NCBI GenBank assembly: GCA_029891385.1 | Contig: CM057224.1 | Coordinates: 7,626,001 to 7,690,000, forward strand | DNA from: Erythroxylum novogranatense | Taxonomy: Eukaryota; Streptophyta; Magnoliopsida; Malpighiales; Erythroxylaceae | Direction of reading: 5' to 3' | Length of the DNA stretch: 64,000 bases | In this document: piece after piece, positions 23,867-36,124 of the stretch | Layout: the number at the start of each line of letters is the position of its first letter | Position numbering within the stretch: position 1 is the first letter of the stretch | Position numbers and translations under genes: made by a program | Notes under the pieces: generated by a model | The model's database searches: none | What the model was told of the DNA's origin: nothing | Seen by the model: the letters and a program-made list of their open reading frames with translations, nothing else

Positions 23867-25014
23867 GTGAGCATGCCACCTCGAAGGAGAACTCGGGGAG
23901 CTATGACTCGATCTCATTCTCGTCAGGGGAGTACGGATGAATCTCATATTCCTCAGGATGCCGAGACACATTCTGTTTCGATTTTAGAGGCACCTAGTTT
24001 GCAACAAGAAGTGCCTCCTCCGCCTCCTCCTATGCCTCAGGGAACTCCCATGGATCCGAGTTTCTTTCAAGCCTTTGCTCAGGCTTTCACGTATGCTATG
24101 GGTCAGAGTTCTCGTGTCCGTGCAAGCTCCGGTGAGCGAGGAGTGGGCGATGACAAGCGGAAGTTTAGGGTCGTGGATTTCAGTGGGACTACTAATCCGT
24201 AAGAGGTCAAGCCTGGTTGAAGAGGACCGAGAGGGTTCTAGTTTAGATGAGATGCTCAGATGAGGACAAGCTGGATTATGCAGTCAGTTTGTTGCAGGGT
24301 GACGCACTGCATTGGTGGGAGTCTGTGCCTCACAGTTAGGTTGTTCCTTCGGTGCTGACATGGAGGGACTTTGTAGAAGTGTTCAGAAAGAAGTACCTCT
24401 CCAGGGTGTATGTGCAAGAGAAGGCCAGAGAATTTCTGAATCTTATGCAGAGGGACATGAGTGTGAGCGAGTATGAGTTGAAGTTCACGCAGCTTTCACG
24501 ATATGCAGCTAACATTGTGGTAACAGAGGAAGACAAGTGCTGCAAGTTTGAAGGAGGTCTTCACTTAGGGATCAGGGAGAAAGTCCTGATTCATAATTTC
24601 TTTAACTACCAACAGTTAGTGGATGCTGCTCTCCAGGCTGAGACGCTGGAGAATATCAGGAATGAAGCGAACAAAAAGAGGAAGAACAGGGAGCAGACTT
24701 TCAGGAAGGGTGCTAGTGCTCCATTGCCTGAGAGGAGCACGAGGAGCGCTCACAGTCAGAGTGAAGTGGGTAGTAGTGGGGCTACCAGGAACAAGCAGGT
24801 GAGAGCTGTTTTAGGGCAAGCCTCTAATGTGGGAGGCACAGGTAGAGCTGGAAGGAGCGGGTTCACTTATCCCTTATGTGACCAGTGTGGGAAGCACCAT
24901 CAGGGAGAGTGCCTTAGATCACTTGGAGTTTGTTTCAGATGCGGAGAGAAGGGACATATAGCCAAGCATTGTCCACAGGACCGAGACCGGAGGGTCACAG
25001 ATTTGAGCTCCTAG
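23867..25014 (+). pseudogene. gag of the gypsy element (frameshifted)
   Basis: Structural nucleocapsid polyprotein. The first frame begins MPPRRRTRGAMTRSHSR (23873), passes a proline run, and stops at 24200. Gag-like sequence continues through 24201-24350 in a shifted frame (LDYAVSLLQGDALHWWESV). The second frame (24352-25014) contains FVEVFRKKYLSRVY and the zinc knuckle CFRCGEKGHIAKHC (CX2CX4HX4C, about 24930-24972). One stop plus a frameshift break the reading. Confidence 0.9.
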
Positions 25015-25029
25015 GCGCAGAGAGGCAGT

Positions 25030-26203
25030 GGGAACTGACCGATTCATCGAGGTAGGCGCCTGGGACTGCAAGGAAGACTGTTCCTCCAGGAAGGCCAAGG
25101 GGTCAGGCGCCGGCAAGAGTGTTTGCCATGACCAGGGAGGAAGCTGCAGCCCTTTGAGGTTGTCACGGTATGGCTCGATTATTTGATTCAGCAGTATTTG
25201 TGTTGATTGATTCTGGTTCCACGCACTCTTTTGTTTCTGCTAGCATAGCATTGCATGGTGTGAGTTCTGTGCCTTTGGATAGGCCCTTGATTGTTAGTAC
25301 TCCTTTAGGGAGGAATGTGGTGATCAATCAGGTGTATGAGCAGTGTGAGCTCTTCATAGATGGTGCTAGATTGGTAGTGGACTTACTACCGCTAGACCTT
25401 AGAGGTTTAGATGTTATTCTGGGGATGGATACCATGGAGAAGTATCTGGCCAAGTTGGATTGTGGTCGGAAAGAGGTAGAGTTTGATCTGGACAATGGTG
25501 AGAAGGTGATCTTCAGGGGAGATAGGAAGACACCATCACCAATATTGATTTCAGCTATATTGGCTGAAAGGATGATGGGCCAGGGATGTGAAGCTTTCTT
25601 GGCGCATGTTGTAGATGCTGATGTGCATGAAGGGAAGTTAGAGGATTTCCCGATTGTGAGGGAGTTTCCAGATGTGTTCCCAGATGAGTTACCAGGTTTG
25701 CCGCCGGTGAGGAAAATTGAGTTTTCCATTGACTTGATTCCCGGAACCGCGCCTATTTCTATCCCACCTTACAGGATGGCTCCAACCGAGTTGAGGGAGC
25801 TTAAGGAACAATTGGAGGAACTGTTAAAGAAGGGGTATGTCAGACCGAGTTCGTCTCCTTGGGGAGCACCGGTTCTGTTTGTTAAGAAAAAGGATGGATC
25901 ATGGCGGACGTGCATTGATTATCGGAGGCTTAACAAGGTGACAATTAAGAACAAGTATCCATTGCCACGGATAGATGATCTGTTTGATCAGCTACAGGGA
26001 GCAAGGGTTTTCTCCAAGATCGATCTCAAGTCAGGCTATCATCAGCTCAGAATCAAGGAGTCTGATGTAAGCAAGACAGCATTCAGGACCCGTTATGGGC
26101 ATTATGAGTTTTTGGTTATGCCATTCGGCTTGACCAATGCTCCAGTTGCTTTCATGGATCTTATGAATGTGGTTTTCGGGGAGTTTCGGATCGGTTTGTC
26201 ATA
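25030..26203 (+). pseudogene. pol: protease and first part of reverse transcriptase
   Basis: The main open stretch is 25170-26204. Aspartic protease: [13 protein letters not shown] (D-S-G, about 25200-25240), then LDVILGMD (about 25408-25431). RT N-terminal motif [19 protein letters not shown] (about 25721), then [20 protein letters not shown] and [20 protein letters not shown], ending at [12 protein letters not shown] (about 26110-26145). A frameshift near 26190 throws the frame out just before the catalytic FIDD. Upstream of 25170 a frameshift separates it from gag. Confidence 0.92.
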
Positions 26204-27481
26204 GTGTTTATAGATGACATTCTGGTGTATTCTAAGAGTGAAGAAGAGCATGAGGAGCATCTCAGGATTGTATTGCAGACTCTTAGGGAGAGAGAGCTTT
26301 ATGCCAAGTTCAGCAAGTGTGAGTTTTGGTTTCATGAGGTGACCTTCCTTGGACATGTGATTTCGCAAGATGGTGTGCATGTTGATCTGAAGAAAGTTAA
26401 AACAGTAGTGAGTTGGCATGCACCCAAGACAATGACAGAGGTAAGGAGTTTTCTAGGTCCGGCAAAGTTACTACGGGAGGTTTGTAGAAGGATTCTCCAT
26501 GATATTTGCTCCGATGACCAAGCTATTGAGGAAGAATCAAGTTCATCTGACCGACGAGTGCGGAAAAGCTTTGAGGAGCTCAAGCACAGTTGACAAGTGC
26601 TCCAAGATCGATTTTGCCTTACGGTGATGAGGGCTACAAAGGTGTCTGATGATGCCTCGAGGAAGGGTCTTGGTTGTGTGTTGATGCAGGGAGACAGAGT
26701 GATAGCTTATGCTTCAAGGCAACTGAAGCAGTATGAGTTGAATTATCCGACTCATGACTTGGAGTTAGCAGCAGTGATCTTTGCCTTGAAGATTTGGAGA
26801 CATTATCTTTATGGTGTTCAGACCAGGATCTTTACAGATCATAAGAGCCTCAAGTACTTATTGAGCCAGAAGGAGTTGAATTTGAGACAGAGAAGGTGGA
26901 TTGAGCTGCTCAAGGACTATGATTTGTTGATTGAGTACCATCCAGGTAAAGCGAATGTAGTGGCGAATGCTTTGAGCAGAAGTTCTTCCATTGCTCATGT
27001 TCAGACAGTTTATCTTCCTTTATTGGAGGAGATGGCCAAGCTTAAGATAAGCTTGAAGCAGGAGGAACCAAATTGCCTCCTAGCTACTTTCAGAGTAAGG
27101 CCTATACTCCGAGAAAAGGTTAGGGAGTTGCAGGTACAGGATACAGAGTTGAGCAAGCTTAGGGAGGAAATTCAGAATGGTAAGGTTTCAGAGGTAGTGG
27201 TGAGAGAGGATGGACTCATGATAGTGGGGGACAGACTTTGTATTCCAGATAGCAAGGAAGTTAAGGATGAGATTTTGGATGAGGCACACAATGCACCTTA
27301 TGCCATGCACCCAGGTAGCACCAAGATGTACAGAGATTTGAGAGAGCATTTCTGGTGGAAGGGCATGAAGAGGAATGTAGCAGAGTATGTCAGTAAGTGT
27401 CTCGTGTGTCAGCAAATCAAGGCTGAACACCAGGCGCCTTCAGGCAAGTTAAGGCCATTGTCTATTCCTGAGTTGAAATGA
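26204..27481 (+). pseudogene. pol: RT catalytic core, RNase H and integrase zinc domain
   Basis: [20 protein letters not shown] (from about 26204) holds the catalytic DD of RT. The frame breaks near 26470 and 26593. RNase H follows at 26597-27000 ([52 protein letters not shown]). The HHCC zinc finger of integrase spans about 27285-27430 ([34 protein letters not shown]). Ends at a TGA (27479) where family members have a tryptophan codon. Confidence 0.92.
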
Positions 27482-28551
27482 CAAAGAGTAACCATGGATT
27501 TTCTGATGGGTTTGCCTAAGACTAGTAGGAAGCACGATGCCATATAAGTCATAGTGGATCGGTTGACGAAGTCAGCCCATTTTGTGGCAATCAAGCAGAC
27601 TGATTCGTTGCATGTGCTAGCCAAGAAGTACATTGATGAGGTAGTAAGATTGCATGGGATTCCAGATTCTATAGTGTCTGGCAGGGATACTCGGTTCACA
27701 TCGAGATTTTGGGAAAGCTTGTAGGAAGCTTTAGGTACTAAGCTGCATTTTAGTACGGCATTTCACCCTCAGACGGATGGTCAATCTGAGAGGACCATTC
27801 GGCCACTTGAGGGAATGCTCAGGGCATGTGTTATGGATTTCAAGGGAGCTTGGGATGAGCATTTGCCGTTGGTCGAGTTTGCTTACAATAACTCGTACCA
27901 TTCGAGCATTCAGATGGCTCCATATGAGGCATTGTATGGAAGGAGGTGCAGGACTCCGATATGCTAGGATGAAGAGGGAAAGAGGAAGCTGGTTGGACCA
28001 GAGTTGATTCAGATGACAGTGGATAAAGTCAATATGGTTAAGCAGCGGCTTAAAGCAGCTTAGGACAGGATGAAGAGTTACACTGATGCTCATCGGAAGG
28101 AGATGGATTATGAAGTCGGTGAGAAGGTGTTTCTCAAGACGTCTCCTTCGAAGGGAGTATTACGGTTTGACAAGAAAGGCAAGTTGAGTCCAAGATATGT
28201 AGGTCCGTATGAGATTCTTGAGAGGATCGGACCTTTAGCTTACAGGTTGGCGTTACCGCCAGAGTTGTCTCAGATCTATGATGTATTTCACGTTTCCATG
28301 CTGAGGAGGTACAGATCAGATCCTTCTCATGTCATTCAGGTTTCAGACATTCAGTTGAGAGACGACTTAAGTTATGAGGAGATTCTAGTAGCAATCTTAG
28401 ACACCAAATAAAAGGTCCTCAGGAATAAGACAGTTCAGCTAGTTAAGGTTCCGTGGAGGAACCATGCAGTGGAAGAAGCCACGTGGGAGCCTAGGGACGC
28501 CATGAAAGAGAAGTATCCAAGTCTTTTCGATGATTCAGGTAAATTTCGAGG
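27482..28551 (+). pseudogene. pol: integrase core and chromodomain-like C-terminus, with stops
   Basis: Integrase D,D-35-E region: TMDFLMGLPKTSRKHDA (about 27492), VSGRDTRFTSRFWESL (about 27676), [15 protein letters not shown] (about 27757). Then [13 protein letters not shown] and GPYEILERIGPLAYRLALPP (about 28205), and a chromodomain-like tail with VPWRNHAVEEATWEPRDAM (about 28449). In-frame stops occur near 27547, 27722, 27966, 28062 and 28409. The reading ends FRGRNFF just before the polypurine tract. Confidence 0.9.
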
Positions 28552-28564
28552 ACGAAATTTCTTT

Positions 28565-28579
28565 TAAGAGGGGGAGAAA
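28565..28579 (+). other. Polypurine tract of the gypsy element
   Basis: AAGAGGGGGAGAAA directly before the TG of the 3' LTR. Confidence 0.85.
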
Positions 28580-30753
28580 TGTTGGACCCCAAATTTTTTT
28601 TGTTTTCTTGAAGTTATTAAGCATGAATTATTTTGATTTATGATTTATGGTATAGTTCGATTTTATGGAAAATATTATGGAAAATTTGAATTTTTGAGAT
28701 TAGTATGGAATAATGTTTATGGAAGAGTAAAATGTTTAAGGGCAAAATGGTCAAGGTATTGGAGTTTAGAAGTTTTAGGCTAAGTGTAGGAGGGTATAAT
28801 AGTCCTTGCCCATGTTTTTAGGTTTAAGAAATTAAAAGAAGAAAAGAAAGAAAAAGAAAAGAGGAAGAGAAAATAGAGGAGAAGAACGAAGAGAGTCATG
28901 GTGAGGGAGAAGAAGAGGAAGTTTGTTCAAGGCGGTTTTCGATGATTTCAAGCATTCTTAAGGTAAGATTAACTCTTTTATCTTAGTTTGAGTTGGATTG
29001 AACCTTTGTTTTGCTGGAAATGAGTAGAAATCGTTGGTTTAGGGTTATGGTGAAGATTTGTAGATTTGCTTGGGTTGTTGTGTTTTTGATATTTTTGGTG
29101 TTAGAATAAGTTTAGAATGATAGTATATGACTTGATTTATGGGTTGGATGTGTTGTAGTAGAAGAAGGGAAGGTTTTGAGGTTGATAATGACGGATTACG
29201 GGTTCAAAAGACCTGGCATGGCGGCATGGGTCATCGCCATGACGTCGAGACCACCGCTCCATGGCGAAAGCACGGCTGCTCATCGCGACGAGCGGGCCTC
29301 GTCGCGGCGAGCCCAATTTTTCCAGAATGGTTATTTTTAGTGTTTTGATCATATCTTTTGCTACAAAAGTCCTTTTGGGGGTGATTTTAGAAGCGTTGTG
29401 AACTAGAGAGATAGATCTACAAGTCTTATGAAGTGATAAAGTGATGAATTAGTTTCTAAGAATATGGAATTTTGTATGGAAGTTAAGAATGGAACTTTTG
29501 TTTCAGCATGAACTATTGAATGGAATTTTGGTTCTTATTTTAGGAGAACAAGAGAGGCAAGAGGATCAAGAGGCTCAAGAGGAAACTCATTCCTAGGCAA
29601 GGCAAGCAAGGAATTCAGGTGGGTTCATATTTATAATAAAGTATATAAGTTACTTATTGTTTAGTTCCAATCAAGCAAGATCTCATGCATTTACATTACA
29701 TCATCCACGATCGCATTGCATACTACCATGAATGATTATATTCTGCATTGTGATTTGCATTCATGATTATTATCAAGATTTTCACAAAGGAGTGCTTTCC
29801 TTTCATGAATACAAGTGCATGAAATCAAGTATTACGAAATACATGACAAGCAAGTTTACAAACAAGTTTACAAGCAAGTGCCAGTTTGGCAAACAAGTTT
29901 ACAAGAATATGAATTAAGCATACTTATGTAGGTTTGCGGTGTCCCTCACGATAGTCAAGTACACATTGACTCACGAAAAAGGCTTCTCCTGCCTGCCCGA
30001 ATGTGGCACAGGGTTATCCCACAGGGATCCCTCATGAAACTACGTCTACACATCAACATTTCGATGGCATGTGTAGTACGTCACGAACCCGGGACACCCA
30101 AACCATTATGATATGTTATGTGTTATGATTTATTATGTGACATGCATCATGAATTGTTTCAAGAATCAAGTATCTTTCAAGACAATGACATATACATGAT
30201 CAATGATTATGATTTCAACAAGTACCACGACAATGAGTTATTTTTGAATATTTTGCTTATTACGATATTATAAATATGTTCCCACGAGCTTTATAGCTCA
30301 CCCCCTCTAATTTCCCCCATTCAGGTGACGAGCAAGAGATCGAGTGAGTCACAAGTTACGGCAACACTCCAGTTTCATTTTGTCATGTTTATTTATTTCA
30401 AGTATTATTGGTTCAAGAGTGTTTTAGATTTTTGGCTCTTGAGTTCAAAGTTGTAAATTGTTTTGAGATATCATCTTTTGAAACATGAATTACAGATTTG
30501 GTTGTTTTAAGGCATGAAAGCAAGTTTTGAGTATGTTCACGATGGGTCCATGGCACTTCCGATGGTCTCCTTTCTCAACCATTTAATTTACATGTTTAGC
30601 CTTGTTTATTAAATCATATGAAAGCAGGTTTCAAGTATGTTTTCCAGTCGGCCCATTAACCTTCCGCGGGTCTTTATTTCTAAATGAATTATTAGTACGT
30701 TTTCCCGCCACGCTCTCATGTCCGACGTTGGGCTCCGGCAGCGGGGTCCAACA
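28580..30753 (+). repeat. 3' LTR of the gypsy element (2174 bp)
   Basis: Starts TGTTGGACCCC and ends GGGGTCCAACA. Nearly identical to the 5' LTR except for the GC-rich block at 29205-29314, which includes the 9-bp-stem hairpin CGCGACGAG...CTCGTCGCG. Confidence 0.93.
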
Positions 30754-30758
30754 TGTTC

Positions 30759-31747
30759 CTTCATATTATGGCTAGTTTTTCTTAAAAAATTACCAACTCG
30801 GGATAAACTCCTATACCTTCACACACCTAACCATTACTCCCTATGTATTTCGGATAATGAGATCACAAAACATCTGTTCTTTCAATGTGCTTTCTCTAAA
30901 GCAGTGTGGGTAAATTGCCTTAACCACTCTCAAATATCTTGTCCCCTTTTGATTAACCTGTAATACATTCCAAATTGGTTCAACCAACCAGTAAATATCT
31001 GAAACTATGACACCAACCTTTTCACCATTCTCCTTTCAGTTACTATCTATAACCTATGGGGTGAAAGGAATGCTCGAACTTTTAAAGGTGAAGCCCTGGA
31101 GGTGGGGAGCCTAATCGCTAGAGTAATCTTTCAAGTTATAGAGCATCTTAGCTCAAACACCGAGAGAAGGTAAGAGTAGGAGGGTTTATTCTCTAACAAT
31201 TTTCTGTGTAGGTTATTATTTTAGGTTGAATATAGGTATGCATCAAATCACCTCTAAGCAACGGACAATCAGCCCAAAGAAAAGCTTAGTAGACTCAATA
31301 GATTCAGCAAGGATTGGGCAAGCAATGACAGGTCCTCTATAGTATCAACTGGATTGGTCATTTGGATGGAGACCAACATTTTTCCAACAATGAGGATATG
31401 CGAGAGGTGGACAAACTTGATAGTTAACAAAGACATGCACACGTGCCAACTCGTAATTTACATTTTTGGGCTGTCAATTTAGTATGTGTTATACAAATTT
31501 TTCTTGTTATGTTGCTAGAAATTGTAGTGGGTATGTTGGTGTAATAGGTTGAGATTGATATTTTCTATAGGAAAGATCAATTGGAAGGAAGGTAGAATCA
31601 AATATGGTGGATTGGTTGTGGAAAGGATTTAGGAAGTTAGGTCTTGTGAACCCTTTTGGTAGCTAAGGGATGTTGGTTTGGAACACTAGCTATGTAAATA
31701 ACTTTATAATTTTTGTATAAAATTTCTTCTAATTTACCAAAAAAAAT
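30759..31747 (+). mobile_element. LINE, third segment: zinc-binding RT tail and 3' end
   Basis: Resumes after the gypsy element: CSFILWLVFLKKLPTRDKL, then HLFFQCAFSKAVWVNCLNHS (30759-30960), the zf-RVT motif that closes plant LINE ORF2. Downstream is non-coding 3' UTR ending in a short A-run after TCTTCTAATTTACC (about 31735-31747). With its two other segments the LINE totals about 4.6 kb, shorter than a full plant L1. Confidence 0.85.
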
Positions 31748-32434
31748 TGTCAACTTATGTTAGCGTTTTGAAATGCCTTTGTACATTCTAGACATGTATT
31801 AATTGACTAATGTCTTATATTAGTTGACCACAAAATTGTGAGTTTGTGTTTTTCATATCATGAAACACTAATTAATGACTAAACGAGTAATATTAGTATA
31901 ACTAGACATATAACAACCAGTTTGTCTCTAATATATGATGGTTTGAATACAAATAAAGCTGCATGTGAGTTAATTTTAATATTAGAGAAAATATTAGGAA
32001 TACATTAAGAGTTTTGTATGTGTGTAAGTATGAAAAGTGTTTTCACTTGTGCCAAAGAAAAATAATTACAATAATTCCTCTTTAATTATGAAAAGAAATA
32101 CGGAATAAAATATTCCTTTTCACCTATTAAATAAAGAAAGAAAGTAAAAATTTTCAAATTGAACTTAAAAATGAACATGGGCTAGTAGTTATTTAAGTGA
32201 ACTAGTATAAATTAGTTTTGTTTATATATTTTTCACTCTTTTAATTATCATTATAAAATATTTTAATTGTCATACATAAAATTTAAAAGTAATTATTATT
32301 AACATAAAATTATTTATTAATTTTCAAATAAAAAATTGTACATATACAGTTCAATCTTCCTTTATATATCATTTGAGAGCATATCACAAAGACTAATATA
32401 ACCTTTGTTGGGGACCCTTATCACAAAAGATAAC
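31748..32434. other. AT-rich spacer, nothing recognised
   Basis: No open frame with a recognisable domain and no terminal repeats seen. Confidence 0.5.
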
Positions 32435-34735
32435 TTTTTTTTGAAAAATTAAAGAACTTCATTAATTGAAAAATAAGTGCTTAAAACTAGGAGCATTTTT
32501 ATAAAATAGGCTCATTATAGCCTGCTTAATTTGTCTACAGTGAAGCTCACTTCACAATTTGCCTAGATCTATGATGATTATCCTCTATGCTTACACGACA
32601 CCATAGGAGAACAAAGCTAACTCACTTATATGACATCATAGGAAAACAAAACCAAGTCACCTTCCACAACTTCTCCCATAAGCTTCCAAGTAAGGCATCA
32701 CAGTTCAATTATTTCCTGATGATGGGAATTTAGGGTTATAATTAGTTCTTATCTAGGAGATCTTTTACATCATAGTAGCTGTTTAAAGAAGGGCCAATCA
32801 GTTAAGTAGTTATATAGATCGACATATTAGTTATTGTTTTAAGTTTCACAGAGGTATTTCTCCAGCTCTTTAGATTCAGGCTTATTGGCTACTATGAGTT
32901 ATATATTACTTGATGTTTTCTATCTCAATTGCCATTGTTATATTTCATGTTTCTACTTTCACATCTACTAACTAGTATACATGACTTTGTTTTTCTCTGT
33001 AAAGGCTTTGATTAACCTTACTATTGCATACTATTAACTCCATGCTCTAGTAATATTTGAGTGGTAGGACTTGGCTCTCCCATTAATCATTAGTTGTTCT
33101 TTAACTGAATTTAAGGTTAGATAAAGAACAACTTACTTTAGGCTTTTTAATTACTTAAGGCATTTGTTGGATCTTTCCTTCCTTATTAATTGGATGTCGG
33201 TTCCTATACTAATTATGAGTATTATATAGTTCCACAATGATCTCCCTTTGCTTTCCATTTGCCACTTTAGATTACCTTCATACTCATGCAGTCTAAATCT
33301 TGTTGACACAATTTTAAGATCTCCTTCTAAATCCTAGATGAGAATTGGCAAAAAAAAAAAGATGGTTGCTATTTTTAGGGATATTCTTCCAAATATAACA
33401 AGCTTTATCCAAATTCAAAAACCTTAATCTATTAAAGGTTGGGAGTTTCCATTTGGCAATAAGTCATAATAGGATAGATGCCTTGAGGGAAAGCTGGCAT
33501 TCCATATTACCCATTCCTAAGCTTCCACTGTACTTACTTCTCTAATCCATTTCATATAAGCTTTGTTGATGAATAATATAGAAGGAAATGCCTCCTAAAA
33601 GTAAATGTCTAACATATCCTAATTAGGGTTATAGTTAGGAATTATGTGAACTACCTGCTGAGGTATATTACACCACTAGTTATCATTTATCTAACTCCTC
33701 ACGTTGGCATCACTAGGGCACAAATCGTCTAAATTAGGATAGATGTCTAATCCATATATAAGTCTGACTTTACTCTAGTTATCATAAAAAAAGAGAGGTA
33801 TTCTCCTTATATCACATATTTCACCCTTTCCTTCTACCTGCTTATAAAAGATCTTTATTACACCAAATGCTCAATTTTTCCTTTATCTTTTTAATTAGGA
33901 TATATAGTCCCCATATTGGAGTTTTCTAGTAGACAGAGGCAATCCAAGATAGGTGAGAGGAGGGTTCTTGAACTTCAAACTAGAGATAATTGATAATTCC
34001 TCTCTAATTTAAGAAGCACTCTTTGAGACCATAATGTGAATTTCTTTATAATTAATGGCAAGTCTAGATGCTCCTTGAATTGAAGTTATATTTTTATAGG
34101 GATAGATACAAGTTTTTCATTACACTTAGAGCAAAAAAGGATGTCATCAGGTTGAATAGCCCAATTTTAATACACTGACTATAAAACTTGAAGCATATTT
34201 CCATAATGATGAGATGACTGATTATCCTTTTCAAAACTTCCATACATAGTATAAAGATGTAGGGGATGTCTCAAACCCTTCCCCCTGTGAATATCTTTGT
34301 ATGGTCCCAATTCATCAAAACACTATAAGATGTTCTAATGATACACATCTTTAACCATTGTCTAGATTTAGTATGAAAGCCTATTAGTTCTAAAAGTTGT
34401 AAAGTAAATTTCCAACTTATAGAGTCATAGACTTTATGAAAATCCACATTAAGTGCACAATTCTTGGGAGCCCTTCTTCTAGACTACCCCTTAAGTAATC
34501 CCTGAGCAATTCAAATACTATCTCTAATCAACATACCTTAAAAAAAAAGCACCTTGAGTGTCATTGACCACTAATTTGAGAACAATCTTTATCTTGTTAT
34601 CTTAGAGCTTTGAGCAGATCTTATAAATGAAGTTTCAATAGTCAATTTGTTTATAGGCCCCTAGGTTATTAGGATTATATATGAAGGGTTTTTTTTGTCT
34701 CCTTTAGCATTACCATTTTAAAAAAAAAACTCTAA
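32435..34735 (-). mobile_element. Degenerate LINE on the minus strand (RT remnant and 3' end)
   Basis: Read on the minus strand in broken frames: KIKIVLKLVVNDTQGAF (about 34600-34550), then RDSI*IAQGLL, CALNVDFHKVYDSISWKF (about 34455-34400) and LFNLMTSFFALSV (about 34160), the RT order of plant L1 elements. The 3' end is marked by a T-run on the plus strand (about 32438-32446), which is the poly(A) of the minus-strand element. Heavily mutated and 5' truncated; older than the plus-strand LINE. Confidence 0.75.
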
Positions 34736-36124
34736 TATTGAGAGAATATGTTAAGGATGCTTACCATATGGGACAACATTGAGTGAATACAAAATTATAT
34801 GAGATCTACATAATGATTTTGATAAAAATATTTGTGGAAGAAAATTTTGATTATAGTAAAAATATCCTAAATTTTATAACCAATTACCATTACAAATATA
34901 GTGAACATGGTGGCTACATACCATTAATCGACAATATGATTTTGTAATATTCAATTACACTGTTCTTTTTTGTGAACTTGATGAATTGGTGTAAGTAAGG
35001 GTAGTTACAAGCAATTTTATTTTAGTATACATAGTAATCTATAACTTTCTTTTGTTATAGATTTTTCACAAATCATCTTATACATTTTTTCCTATTATTC
35101 TGGCCATAAGTAAAAGTTCACACCTTTGCTCAATTTTCAACTTCTATAGGAATTTCCCATAAAATTTAAAAGCTAAGGTCACATTCTTTGAAATTCTTAA
35201 CCATATATCATATGTTTAGATCTTCTCTAACCATTGAAACTTGGAAGAATAGACCATCGAATTGTCTCAATTTTTATAAGATTTTGTTTAACTTCCCCTA
35301 TTAATTCCTCCTAAGATTTGTTTTAGGAAATTTTTGACTTCCATTTTGTAATATCATTAATCAATATAATTCTTAATTATTTCATAGATACATCTTTTTA
35401 TCAATGATTAGACATATTAAGTGTTTTAATTATTCTTGATTTCTCATATTTCCAAGGTTAAAGTGAAATGCAATAATGGTAACTTAAATAACATATCAAT
35501 ATTAATTGCACTCGTACCTAATGTGAATATTATGAGCTTTATAAAAGTACCCGAAGTTTGTGTTAATAAGAACCATACTAATAATCTTGAGATTGTTGAA
35601 GGATTTTAGGACATAGTTATAATAAACTATAGCCAATAGGAATATATACAAGGAGTTGTATGGAAAAATCACTAGAATCGGGAAATTTAGTTTCTTTTAA
35701 ATCAAGCAATGTACATATAACATTTCTTCACATTGGTACATTAAGCAATTGATTTCACATTAAACATGTCCTAAATTTTGTTATGTTGGCGCAACAGAAA
35801 AGTTTATGTTACAAACTCTATAGGAATTAAGGATTTTGATCTATGACCATGTCATTATAATATAAAATAAGATATATCAAGTGACTTATAATTAAGATTT
35901 AGCTTTTTTAAAAATCTTTTTCTTGTATAAAATACTTAAACTAAAAACAACATACCATTCATATATAACTTCCTAACCTATATAATTATTTAATTGTAGA
36001 GTAATAGTAACATCTTCATGAAAAGAATGCATGCTAGAGAGAATTATCAAGTAGATAACATAGTGATGTAGTTTTCCATCCTAATAATACTATGATAGAT
36101 TAAACAATCTTTATATTTAGGTTT
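34736..36124. other. AT-rich spacer, nothing recognised
   Basis: No domain-bearing frame or transposon end identified on either strand. Confidence 0.5.

Larger units (their letters stand above)
21613..30753 (+). mobile_element. Ty3/gypsy chromovirus (Tekay/Del-like) retrotransposon, 9141 bp
   Basis: Begins TGTTGGACCCC and ends GGGGTCCAACA, flanked by exact duplications TGTTC (21608-21612 and 30754-30758), and interrupts the LINE in its zinc-binding RT tail. LTRs 21613-23709 and 28580-30753, primer site 23715-23726, gag 23867-25014, pol about 25030-28550, polypurine tract about 28565-28579. The domain order PR-RT-RNase H-IN followed by a chromodomain-like end places it in Ty3/gypsy chromoviruses. 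Several stops and at least three frameshifts disable it, yet sampled LTR stretches are about 98 percent alike, so the insertion is fairly recent. Confidence 0.96.

Noticed and set aside
5504..31755. TTGTCAA as the target-site duplication of the plus-strand LINE
   Set aside because: Only 7 bp in AT-rich DNA and the LINE 5' end is not independently fixed; mentioned as a weak candidate only.
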